Shown: positions 1 through 6,117 of the stretch, piece after piece
Position numbering within the stretch: position 1 is the first letter of the stretch
How the letters are laid out: the number at the start of each line of letters is the position of its first letter
Assembly (NCBI GenBank): GCA_023460255.1
Contig: JAEWQZ010000137.1
Location: 1-10,798 of the forward strand
DNA from: Actinomycetes bacterium
GTDB lineage: Bacteria; Actinomycetota; Actinomycetes; Actinomycetales; Cellulomonadaceae
DNA length: 10,798 nt
Direction of reading: 5' to 3'
Position numbers and translations under genes: made by a program
Notes under the pieces: generated by a model
What the model saw: only the letters and a program-made list of their open reading frames with translations
The model's database searches: none
What the model was told of the DNA's origin: nothing

Positions 1-225
1 GTGCAGGCTCGCCGTGTGGCCGGGGGTGAGGTGGACCTCCTGCGGGCGCGCGCCGAGCGCGTCGGCCAGAGCCTCGCGTGCGGCGTCCAGCAGCAGGCGG
101 GCACGACGCCCCTCGGCGTGCAGGCGCCGGGGGTCGGCCCAGCCCTCGTCGAGGGCGGCGAGGTACGCCTCGCGGGCGACCGGTCGGACCGGTGCCCGGC
201 CGCCGGCGTCGAGGTAGGTCCGCAC
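1..225 (-). CDS. Cysteine desulfurase-like class V aminotransferase, N-terminal part (runs off left edge)
   Basis: The minus strand reads openly for 75 codons from a GTG to the window edge. The start is fixed because an in-frame TAG lies only four codons upstream (235-237) and no other start codon lies between. The N-terminus has the layout of IscS/NifS-type PLP enzymes: YLDAGGRAPVRP corresponds to the family's YLDHAATTP-like opening. It is followed by a DPRRLHAEGRRAR segment (family: NPSSxHxxGRxA) and then LGARPQEVHLTPGHT, at the place of the usual EVxFTSGxTE. These enzymes take sulfur from cysteine for iron-sulfur clusters, tRNA thiolation or cofactors. The PLP lysine and active-site cysteine lie outside the window, so true desulfurase activity cannot be judged. 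The usual TSGxTE phosphate-binding segment reads TPGHTA, so this is a divergent member. It is transcribed away from ctaC. Confidence 0.75.
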   Translation of the reverse strand, partial: MRTYLDAGGRAPVRPVAREAYLAALDEGWADPRRLHAEGRRARLLLDAAREALADALGARPQEVHLTPGHTASLH

Positions 226-231
226 CCCCTC

Positions 232-237
232 ACGCTA
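232..237 (-). promoter_or_regulatory. Possible -10 element for a leaderless cysteine desulfurase-like mRNA
   Basis: On the minus strand TAGCGT fits the actinobacterial TANNNT -10 pattern. It ends six bases before the GTG start, so transcription would begin at or next to the start codon. No clear -35 hexamer is present. The GAGGGG between the element and the GTG is too close to act as a normal ribosome binding site. Short motif, so only suggestive. Confidence 0.3.
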
Positions 238-331
238 GCGCCGCGGCTTGTGCGGACCGGTCGGCGGACCACTGCCAGAGACCGGCATAGAACCGGGTCG
301 CGACGCGTTGTGGCCGGAGAAAGATCATGAG

Positions 332-360
332 CGGACACCCGTGCCCGCGCGCGGTACGCT
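332..360 (+). promoter_or_regulatory. Possible sigma-70-type promoter of the ctaCDF operon
   Basis: CGGACA (332-337) resembles a -35 box, with GACA matching the consensus end. It is followed after exactly 17 bases by TACGCT (355-360), a TANNNT-type -10. Transcription would start near 367 and give a leader of about 90 bases before the ctaC GTG. No better pair is seen between 226 and 457. In such GC-rich DNA this remains a candidate only. Confidence 0.35.
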
Positions 361-377
361 GACCCGGCCAGGACCTT

Positions 378-408
378 GGTCCCGGGCGCGTAGGCCGCGT
401 CAGGGACC
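378..408 (+). other. Possible stem-loop in the ctaC mRNA leader
   Basis: GGTCCC (378-383) pairs with GGGACC (403-408). Inside, CGCG (387-390) pairs with CGCG (396-399) around a five-base loop. A competing small hairpin GGAC-CTTG-GTCC (371-382) uses the same GGTCC bases, so the two cannot form together. There is no U-run. It could be a leader structure or simply chance in GC-rich sequence. Confidence 0.2.
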
Positions 409-457
409 CACGGACCGGATCGACGAGCCCGACCTACGTGCCGATTGTGAGGTCAGC

Positions 458-1336
458 GTGGACACCGACCCCCGCCGACGCCGTTCCCGGGCGAGGCTCG
501 CGGTGGCGCCGGCCGCCGGCGCCGTCGTCCTGTCCGGCTGCTCGAGCGAGCAGGTCAGCCGAGGCTTCCTGCCCGGCTACTCCGACGGCGAGGTCACCAA
601 CATGACCGAGCGCATCACGAGCCTGTGGACCGGCTCGTGGATCGCCGCGCTCGTCGTCGGGCTCATCGTGTGGGGCCTCGTCCTGTGGGCCGTCACCGTC
701 TACCGCAAGCGCAAGGACGACGACGTCCTGCCCGTGCAGCTGCGCTACCACGTGCCGCTCGAGGTCATGTACATCGTGCTGCCGATCCTCATGATCGGGG
801 TGATGTTCATCTATACGGCGCGGGACATCGAGGCCATCACCGACGTGTCCGCCGAGCCCGACGTGGTCGTCGAGGTCTACGGCAAGCAGTGGAGCTGGGA
901 CTTCAACTACCTCGACGAGGAGGTGTGGGACTCGGGCGTGCACTCCGAGAACCCCGCCGCACCCGGTGCCGAGGAGGAGCTGCCGACCCTGTACCTGCCG
1001 GTGGACGAGCGCGTCGAGTTCCGCCTCGAGTCCCGCGACGTCATCCACTCGTTCTGGGTGCCCGCGTTCCTGTACAAGCTCGACATGTTCCCCGGTCAGA
1101 CGAACACGTTCCAGGTGGTGCCCACCCGCGAGGGGACCTACGCCGGCAAGTGCGCCGAGTTCTGCGGCGAGTACCACTCCGGGATGCTCTTCAACGTCCG
1201 CGTGGTCTCCCGCGAGGAGTACGACGCCCACATCGACGAGCTGCGCGAGGCCGGGCAGACCGGCCGCCTCGGGCCGGAGCTCGACCGCGAGCTCTACAGC
1301 GGTGACGACAACACGATCCCGAGCGGGGAGTCCTGA
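458..1336 (+). CDS. ctaC: Cytochrome c oxidase subunit II (CuA subunit, lipoprotein)
   Basis: This 292-residue protein receives electrons from the bcc complex at its binuclear CuA centre and passes them to heme a of CtaD. The GTG start is chosen because GAGG lies five bases upstream and it gives a short arginine-rich signal peptide ending in a lipobox, LSGC, with the lipidated cysteine at residue 28. The reading frame continues upstream, but that part has no signal-peptide or protein-like character. Two membrane helices (about 60-81 and 101-120) anchor a periplasmic-side cupredoxin domain. QWSW (144-147) is the aromatic electron-entry motif. All CuA ligands are visible: H197, C232, E234 (backbone), C236, H240 and M243. 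The stop TGA overlaps the ctaD ATG by one base, so translation is probably coupled. Family assignment is secure; the exact start is likely but not proven. Confidence 0.96.
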   Translation: MDTDPRRRRSRARLAVAPAAGAVVLSGCSSEQVSRGFLPGYSDGEVTNMTERITSLWTGSWIAALVVGLIVWGLVLWAVTVYRKRKDDDVLPVQLRYHVPLEVMYIVLPILMIGVMFIYTARDIEAITDVSAEPDVVVEVYGKQWSWDFNYLDEEVWDSGVHSENPAAPGAEEELPTLYLPVDERVEFRLESRDVIHSFWVPAFLYKLDMFPGQTNTFQVVPTREGTYAGKCAEFCGEYHSGMLFNVRVVSREEYDAHIDELREAGQTGRLGPELDRELYSGDDNTIPSGES

Positions 1337-3162
1337 TGACGGCGTACGCCCAGCCCACCCCCGCCCCGGCGCAGGCCCTCGGCCACGCACCTCGGCGCAG
1401 CCTGGGGCGGGCCGTCATCCGCTGGGTGACCACCACCGACCACAAGACGATCGGGTACATGTACCTGATCACGTCGTTCGTGTGGTTCGGCCTGGCGGGG
1501 ATCATGGCGCTGGTCATCCGGGCCGAGCTCTTCTCGCCCGAGCTCGGCGTCGTGCAGAGCCTCGAGCAGTACAACCAGCTGTTCACCATGCACGGCACGA
1601 TCATGCTGCTGCTGTTCGCGACGCCGCTGTTCGCGGGCTTCGCGAACATCATCATGCCGCTCCAAATCGGCGCCCCCGACGTGGCGTTTCCGCGGCTCAA
1701 CGCGCTGTCGTACTGGCTGTACCTGTTCGGCGGGCTGATCGCCGCCGGCGGCTTCCTCACCCCGCAGGGGGCCGCCTCGTTCGGCTGGTTCGGCTACGCG
1801 CCGCTGTCGACGACGACGTACTCGCCGGGTGTCGGCGGTGACCTGTGGGTCTTCGGCCTGACGCTGACCGGCTTCGGCACGATCCTCGGCGCCGTCAACT
1901 TCATCACGACGATCATCACCATGCGCGCGCCGGGCATGACCATGTTCCGGATGCCGATCTTCACCTGGAACACCCTCGTCACGAGCCTGCTCGTGCTGAT
2001 GGCCTTCCCGCCGCTGGCGTCGGCGCTCTTCGCCCTCGGCTCGGACCGGCGCCTGGGCTCGCACGTGTTCGACCCGGAGCACGGCGGCGCGGTGCTGTGG
2101 CAGCACCTGTTCTGGTTCTTCGGGCACCCCGAGGTCTACATCATCGCGCTGCCCTTCTTCGGCATCATCACCGAGGTCATCCCGGTGTTCAGCCGCAAGC
2201 CGGTGTTCGGCTACAAGGGCCTCGTCTACGCCACGATCGCCATCGCGGCGCTGTCCGTCACGGTGTGGGCCCACCACATGTACGCGACCGGGGCGGTGCT
2301 GCTGCCGTTCTTCGCGCTCATGACGATGGCCATCGCCGTGCCGACGGGCGTGAAGTTCTTCAACTGGATCGGCACGATGTGGCGCGGGAAGATCACCTTC
2401 GAGACGCCCATGCTCTGGGCGATCGGCTTCCTCGTCACGTTCCTCTTCGGCGGCCTGACCGGCGTGATCCTCGCCTCCCCGCCGCTGGACTTCCACGTCA
2501 CCGACACGTACTTCGTGGTCGCGCACTTCCACTACGTGGTGTTCGGCACCGTCGTGTTCGCGATGTTCGCGGGCTTCTACTTCTGGTGGCCCAAGTTCAC
2601 CGGCCGGATGCTCGACGAGCGCCTCGGCAAGATCCACTTCTGGACGCTGTTCTTCGGCTTCCACGCCACGTTCCTCATCCAGCACTGGCTCGGCGTGATG
2701 GGGATGCCCCGGCGCTACCCCGTGTACGCGCCCGAGGACGGCTTCGAGTGGATGAACCAGGTCTCCACCGTCGGCTCGGTGCTGCTCGCCGCCTCGACGC
2801 TGCCGTTCCTGTGGAACGTCTACCGCAGCGCGCGCGGGCCACTGGTCACGGTCGACGACCCGTGGGGCTACGGGAACTCGCTCGAGTGGGCCACGTCGTG
2901 CCCGCCGCCGCGGCACAACTTCGTCTCGCTGCCGCGGATCCGGTCGGAGCGCCCCGCGTTCGACCTGCACCACCCCGAGGTCGCCGCGATGGACCACGTG
3001 GAGCCGGAGGCGGACTCCCCGCTGGACTGGGAGGCCGACCGGCGGGGTCAGGTCTCCACGGCGCGTGAGCGGCTCGCGACGGGCGATGCACGGCCCGAGC
3101 AGTCGTCGAGCACCGTCGTGGACGACCGACCACGGCCCGCCGACGAGGAGGAGGAACGATGA
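1336..3162 (+). CDS. ctaD: Cytochrome c oxidase subunit I (heme a / heme a3-CuB, aa3 type)
   Basis: This 608-residue catalytic subunit reduces O2 to water and pumps protons. The conserved sites of an A-type heme-copper oxidase are present. Low-spin heme a ligands are H86 (FTMHGT) and H399. H397 binds heme a3 (HFH motif). CuB ligands are H264 and the pair H313/H314, with Y268 in HPEVY placed to form the His-Tyr crosslink. D-channel residues D115, N122 and E266 and the K-channel lysine K340 (TGVKFFNW) are intact, so full proton pumping is expected. The family's twelve helices are followed by a charged soluble tail of about 100 residues, as in other actinobacteria. The gene starts inside the ctaC stop codon and ends in an ATGA overlap with ctaF. 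In Mycobacterium tuberculosis ctaD is elsewhere in the genome; here it sits between ctaC and ctaF, as I recall for other actinomycetes. Confidence 0.98.
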   Translation: MTAYAQPTPAPAQALGHAPRRSLGRAVIRWVTTTDHKTIGYMYLITSFVWFGLAGIMALVIRAELFSPELGVVQSLEQYNQLFTMHGTIMLLLFATPLFAGFANIIMPLQIGAPDVAFPRLNALSYWLYLFGGLIAAGGFLTPQGAASFGWFGYAPLSTTTYSPGVGGDLWVFGLTLTGFGTILGAVNFITTIITMRAPGMTMFRMPIFTWNTLVTSLLVLMAFPPLASALFALGSDRRLGSHVFDPEHGGAVLWQHLFWFFGHPEVYIIALPFFGIITEVIPVFSRKPVFGYKGLVYATIAIAALSVTVWAHHMYATGAVLLPFFALMTMAIAVPTGVKFFNWIGTMWRGKITFETPMLWAIGFLVTFLFGGLTGVILASPPLDFHVTDTYFVVAHFHYVVFGTVVFAMFAGFYFWWPKFTGRMLDERLGKIHFWTLFFGFHATFLIQHWLGVMGMPRRYPVYAPEDGFEWMNQVSTVGSVLLAASTLPFLWNVYRSARGPLVTVDDPWGYGNSLEWATSCPPPRHNFVSLPRIRSERPAFDLHHPEVAAMDHVEPEADSPLDWEADRRGQVSTARERLATGDARPEQSSSTVVDDRPRPADEEEER

Positions 3163-3557
3163 GGCTCGAGGCGCGGCTCTTCGGCTTCCTGGTCCCGTTC
3201 TTCCTGATCGTGGCGGTCGCCTACGGGTGGTGGAGCGGCTGGGAGCCCGTCGGCGTCGTGGCCCTGCTGCTGACGGGCGGGCTCGTCGGGATGATCGGCC
3301 TGTACCTCGGCCTCGTGGCGCGGCGCATCGACCCCCGGCCGGAGGACGACCCGTTCGGCGAGATCGAGCAGGGCGCCGGCGAACAGGGCGTCTTCAGCCC
3401 CGGCAGCTGGTGGCCGCTCGCCTGCGGTGCGTCGGCCGCCGTCGTGTTCCTCGGCCTGGCCGTGGGCTGGTGGCTCGTGGGCGTCGGCGTCGTGCTGGGG
3501 ATGCTCGCGCTCGTCGGCTGGGTGTTCGAGTTCTCCCGCGGGCAGCACGCCCACTGA
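3159..3557 (+). CDS. ctaF: Cytochrome c oxidase subunit IV, actinobacterial type
   Basis: This 132-residue protein is the small fourth subunit found in actinobacterial aa3 oxidases. It has four hydrophobic stretches in two pairs (about residues 7-22, 30-52, 83-100 and 102-122). They are separated by a polar loop with ARRIDPRPEDDPFGEIEQGAGE, broken here into ARRIDPRPEDDP and FGEIEQGAGE, which is typical of this family. It has no cofactor-binding residues and is thought to stabilise the supercomplex. The ATG overlaps the ctaD stop in an ATGA arrangement, and a strong purine-rich GAGGAGGAGGAA precedes it, so it belongs to the ctaCDF operon. The length is close to that of M. tuberculosis CtaF. 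A terminator hairpin lies 45 bases after the stop. Confidence 0.93.
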   Translation: MRLEARLFGFLVPFFLIVAVAYGWWSGWEPVGVVALLLTGGLVGMIGLYLGLVARRIDPRPEDDPFGEIEQGAGEQGVFSPGSWWPLACGASAAVVFLGLAVGWWLVGVGVVLGMLALVGWVFEFSRGQHAH

Positions 3558-3602
3558 CCTGCCGGCCCGGCGGGTGACGGCACGCGATCGCACCGGTACA
3601 CG

Positions 3603-3636
3603 GAAGGCCCGGCCCCCACGGGGGGGCCGGGCCTTC
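3603..3636. terminator. Bidirectional terminator between ctaF and sodA
   Basis: A perfect 15-bp inverted repeat (3603-3617 with 3622-3636) surrounds a four-base ACGG loop. The arms run from GAAGG through a GC-only core. It sits in the 89-bp space between two convergent genes, 45 bases after the ctaF stop and 10 bases after the sodA stop. There is no U-run on either side, which is usual for GC-rich actinobacterial terminators. It is the strongest hairpin in the window and can serve both strands. Confidence 0.85.
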
Positions 3637-3646
3637 GCGTGGTGCC

Positions 3647-4276
3647 TCAGAGGCCGGGGACGATGAGCCCGGCGGCCTGGGTGCGGGCACGCGCGAAGCG
3701 CTCTGCCGCATCCGCCCAGTTGACGACGTTCCACCAGGCGGTGACATAGTCCGCCTTGACGTTGACGTAGTCGAGGTAGAAGGCGTGCTCCCACATGTCG
3801 AGGAGGACGATCGGCACGACCCCCAGCGGGATGTTGCCCTGCTGGTCGTAGAGCTGGAACGTGATGAGCTTCTGGCCGACGGAGTCCCAGGCGAGGATCG
3901 CCCAGCCCGAGCCCTGGATGCTCGTCGCGACGGCCGCGAACTGCGCGGCGAAGGCCTCGAACGAGCCGAAGTACTCGTCGATCGCGGCGGCGAGGTCGCC
4001 CTCGGGGCGGTCGGCGGCCTCGGGGGAGAGGTTGCGCCAGAAGGCCGAGTGGTTGACGTGTCCACCGAGGTTGAACGCGAGGGTCTTCTCCAGCCCCATC
4101 ACGGAGCCGAAGTCGCCCTTGTCGCGAGCGTCGGCCAGCTTCTCCAGCGTCTGGTTCGCGCCCGTCACGTACGCCGCGTGGTGCTTGTCGTGGTGCAGCT
4201 CCATGATGCGGCCGGAGATGTGCGGCTCGAGGGCCCCGTAGTCGTAGGGCAGGTCGGGCAGGGTGTACTCAGCCAT
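3647..4276 (-). CDS. sodA: Superoxide dismutase, Fe/Mn family (probably Mn)
   Basis: This 209-residue enzyme converts superoxide to O2 and H2O2. It opens MAEYTLPDLPYDYGALEPHI, very like mycobacterial SodA, and has the standard length. The ATG has GGAGGAG a few bases upstream. Metal ligands are H28, H76, D160 and H164, the last two in the DMWEHAFYLDY signature. Residue 145 is glutamine (YDQQGN). M. tuberculosis FeSOD has histidine at this place, whereas Mn enzymes of other mycobacteria have glutamine, so manganese is the likelier metal (family knowledge plus inference). There is no signal peptide. The gene follows qcrB on the same strand after a 104-bp gap and converges on ctaF. That gap holds a sigma-R/sigma-H-like promoter, so it is probably its own transcription unit, perhaps with some readthrough from qcrB. 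Confidence 0.97.
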   Translation of the reverse strand: MAEYTLPDLPYDYGALEPHISGRIMELHHDKHHAAYVTGANQTLEKLADARDKGDFGSVMGLEKTLAFNLGGHVNHSAFWRNLSPEAADRPEGDLAAAIDEYFGSFEAFAAQFAAVATSIQGSGWAILAWDSVGQKLITFQLYDQQGNIPLGVVPIVLLDMWEHAFYLDYVNVKADYVTAWWNVVNWADAAERFARARTQAAGLIVPGL

Positions 4277-4317
4277 GTGCTCCTCCGGTTCGCATGCGTT
4301 CGTCCGTCCTTCGCGTG

Positions 4318-4343
4318 AACCTCGCCACCCGCGGACGCATTCC
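4318..4343 (-). promoter_or_regulatory. Sigma-R/sigma-H-like promoter of sodA
   Basis: On the minus strand GGAAT (4339-4343) is followed after exactly 18 bases by GTT (4318-4320). This equals the consensus of the thiol-oxidative-stress ECF sigma factors, SigR of Streptomyces and SigH of Mycobacterium. Transcription would start near 4311, leaving a leader of about 35 bases that holds the GGAGGAG ribosome binding site. No convincing housekeeping promoter is seen in the 104-bp gap. Binding by such a sigma factor is an inference. Confidence 0.5.
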
Positions 4344-4380
4344 CCCACTCTGGCCCATGATCACGACGACCGCGCGTCGA

Positions 4381-6117
4381 TCACTGCCGACGCGTGTCCG
4401 CCTCGTGCCCGTGCGTGCCGGCAGGCAGGGACGCGGCGGTCGCGACCGGCAGGGCCTCGCCGTGGGCGCCCGCGCCGAGCTCAGCGGGCTCGGGGGCCTC
4501 GGCGTCGGCGTCGTGCCCCCCGTGGGCCTGGGCCGCGACGAGCTCGGCCGGCGTGACAGGTTCGACCCGGTCCTCGAAGAACACCCGCGAGAGCCGTGCC
4601 CGCACGGCGTCCTTGCGGTATCCCTTGCGCCGTACGCCGCGCTCGTCGTAGGCGGGCAGCAGCTCCACCGGCCGCTTCGGCTCGTGCGCGACGCGGACCC
4701 ATCGCTCGTACTCGTCGAGCGGGCGGTGCACCTCGATGTACTCGCCGGAGGCGAACCGCACGATCCGGCCGGTCTCGTGGCCGTGCAGGACCAGCTCGCG
4801 GTCCTTGCGCTGCAGGCCCAGGCAGATCCGCTTGGTGGCCCAGAAGGCCACGGGCGGCGCCACGAGGATGAGCACGCGGAACGCCCACGTGATGTCGTTG
4901 ATCGACATGCCGAAGTGCGTCGCCAGGATGTCGTTCGAGCCGGCGAAGATCAGCACGGCGAAGGCCGTCAGCAGCGAGACGCCGAAGGCCGTGCGGAACG
5001 GGTTGTTGCGCGGCCGCTCGGCGATGTGGTGCTCGCGGCGGTCGCCGGTCACCCACGCCTCGATGAACGGGTACAGCGCCAGCAGCGTGAAGAGCAGGCC
5101 GGGGATGATCGCGCCCGGGATCAGCACGTTCCAGGAGATCGTGAAGCCGCCGATCACCCACTCCGTGCCCTGGCCGGGCATGAGGCGCAGTGCCCCCTCG
5201 AGGAAGAGCATGTACCAGTCGGGCTGCGCACCGGCGGACACCGGGGACGGGTCGTAGGGCCCGTAGTTCCACACGGGGTTGATCGTCATGGTCGCGCCCA
5301 TGAGCGCCAGCACGCCGAAGACGATGAAGAAGAAGCCGCCCGCCTTGGCCACGTACACGGGGAAGAGCGGGTAGCCCACGGCGGTCCGCTCGGTGCGACC
5401 GGGGAGCCCGTAGTGGGTGTGCTTGTGCAGGACCACGAGGAACAGGTGCAGGCCCACCAGCGCCAGGATCAGGCCGGGCACCAGGAGGATGTGGACCGCG
5501 TAGAGCCTCGGGATGATGTCCGTCCCGGGGAACTCGCCCCCGAAGAGGAAGTACGACAGGTAGCTGCCCACGACGGGGATCGACTTGGCCACGCCGTCGG
5601 CGATGCGCAGGCCGTTGCCGGACAGGACGTCGTCCGGCAGGGAGTAGCCGGAGAAGCCCGCCGCGAGGCCGAGGATCATGAGGACGAAGCCGACGAGCCA
5701 GTTGATCTCGCGGGGCTTGCGGAACGCGCCGGTGAAGAACACCCGCATCATGTGCGTGACGATCGCCGCCATGAAGAGCAGGGCCGCCCAGTGGTGGATC
5801 TGCCGCATGAGCAGGCCACCGGTCACCTCGAACGAGATGTCCAGCACCGAGGCGAACGCCTCGGACATCTCCACGCCGTCCATGGGCGCGAACGGGCCCT
5901 CGTAGGTGGTCAGCCCCATGCTCGGCACGAAGAAGAGCGTGAGGAAGACACCGGTGATGAGCAGGACGACGAACGAGTAGAGGGCGATCTCACCCAGCAG
6001 GAAGGACCAGTGGTCGGGGAAGACCTTGCGGGCGAAGCTCTTCACGGCGAGCCCGACGCCGGTGCGCTGGTCGAGGTAGTCGGCGGTCCCGGCCGCGGCA
6101 CGGTTCAGTCGGCTCAC
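4381..6117 (-). CDS. qcrB: Menaquinol:cytochrome c reductase cytochrome b subunit
   Basis: This 578-residue membrane subunit of the bcc complex oxidises menaquinol and carries hemes bL and bH. Heme ligands appear as two His pairs, H108-x13-H122 (QIHHWAALLF...THMM) and H209-x14-H224 (AVHILL...GLHL). The Qo-site PEWY motif appears as PDWY (299-302), the actinobacterial form. The N-terminal LNRAAAG...FPDHWSFLLGEIALY is typical of the family. The GTG start overlaps the qcrA stop in a GTGA arrangement, which decides the start; a longer reading frame exists but lies within qcrA. After the last membrane helix (about 411-427) there is a cytoplasmic extension of about 150 residues. It ends in a low-complexity tail (529-578) with five histidines and many acidic residues, of unknown role. 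It is the last gene of the ctaE-qcrCAB run; no clear terminator follows before sodA. Confidence 0.97.
   Translation of the reverse strand: MSRLNRAAAGTADYLDQRTGVGLAVKSFARKVFPDHWSFLLGEIALYSFVVLLITGVFLTLFFVPSMGLTTYEGPFAPMDGVEMSEAFASVLDISFEVTGGLLMRQIHHWAALLFMAAIVTHMMRVFFTGAFRKPREINWLVGFVLMILGLAAGFSGYSLPDDVLSGNGLRIADGVAKSIPVVGSYLSYFLFGGEFPGTDIIPRLYAVHILLVPGLILALVGLHLFLVVLHKHTHYGLPGRTERTAVGYPLFPVYVAKAGGFFFIVFGVLALMGATMTINPVWNYGPYDPSPVSAGAQPDWYMLFLEGALRLMPGQGTEWVIGGFTISWNVLIPGAIIPGLLFTLLALYPFIEAWVTGDRREHHIAERPRNNPFRTAFGVSLLTAFAVLIFAGSNDILATHFGMSINDITWAFRVLILVAPPVAFWATKRICLGLQRKDRELVLHGHETGRIVRFASGEYIEVHRPLDEYERWVRVAHEPKRPVELLPAYDERGVRRKGYRKDAVRARLSRVFFEDRVEPVTPAELVAAQAHGGHDADAEAPEPAELGAGAHGEALPVATAASLPAGTHGHEADTRRQ

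Noticed and set aside
1..330. Plus-strand open frame at the left edge
   Set aside because: It is the antisense of the cysteine desulfurase-like N-terminus, and its extension past 225 shows no protein-like pattern.
248..457. Upstream extension of the ctaC reading frame
   Set aside because: It would put 70 charged, unstructured residues before a good lipoprotein signal peptide. GTG 458 has GAGG at the right distance.
1294..2997. Long minus-strand open frame opposite ctaD
   Set aside because: The product is an Arg/Glu/His-rich low-complexity protein typical of antisense frames in GC-rich genes; ctaD on the other strand is unmistakable.
4277..4317. Housekeeping-type promoter close to sodA
   Set aside because: The best pair (TTCACG, 17 bases, CATGCG) has a poor -10 and overlaps the better sigma-R-like element.
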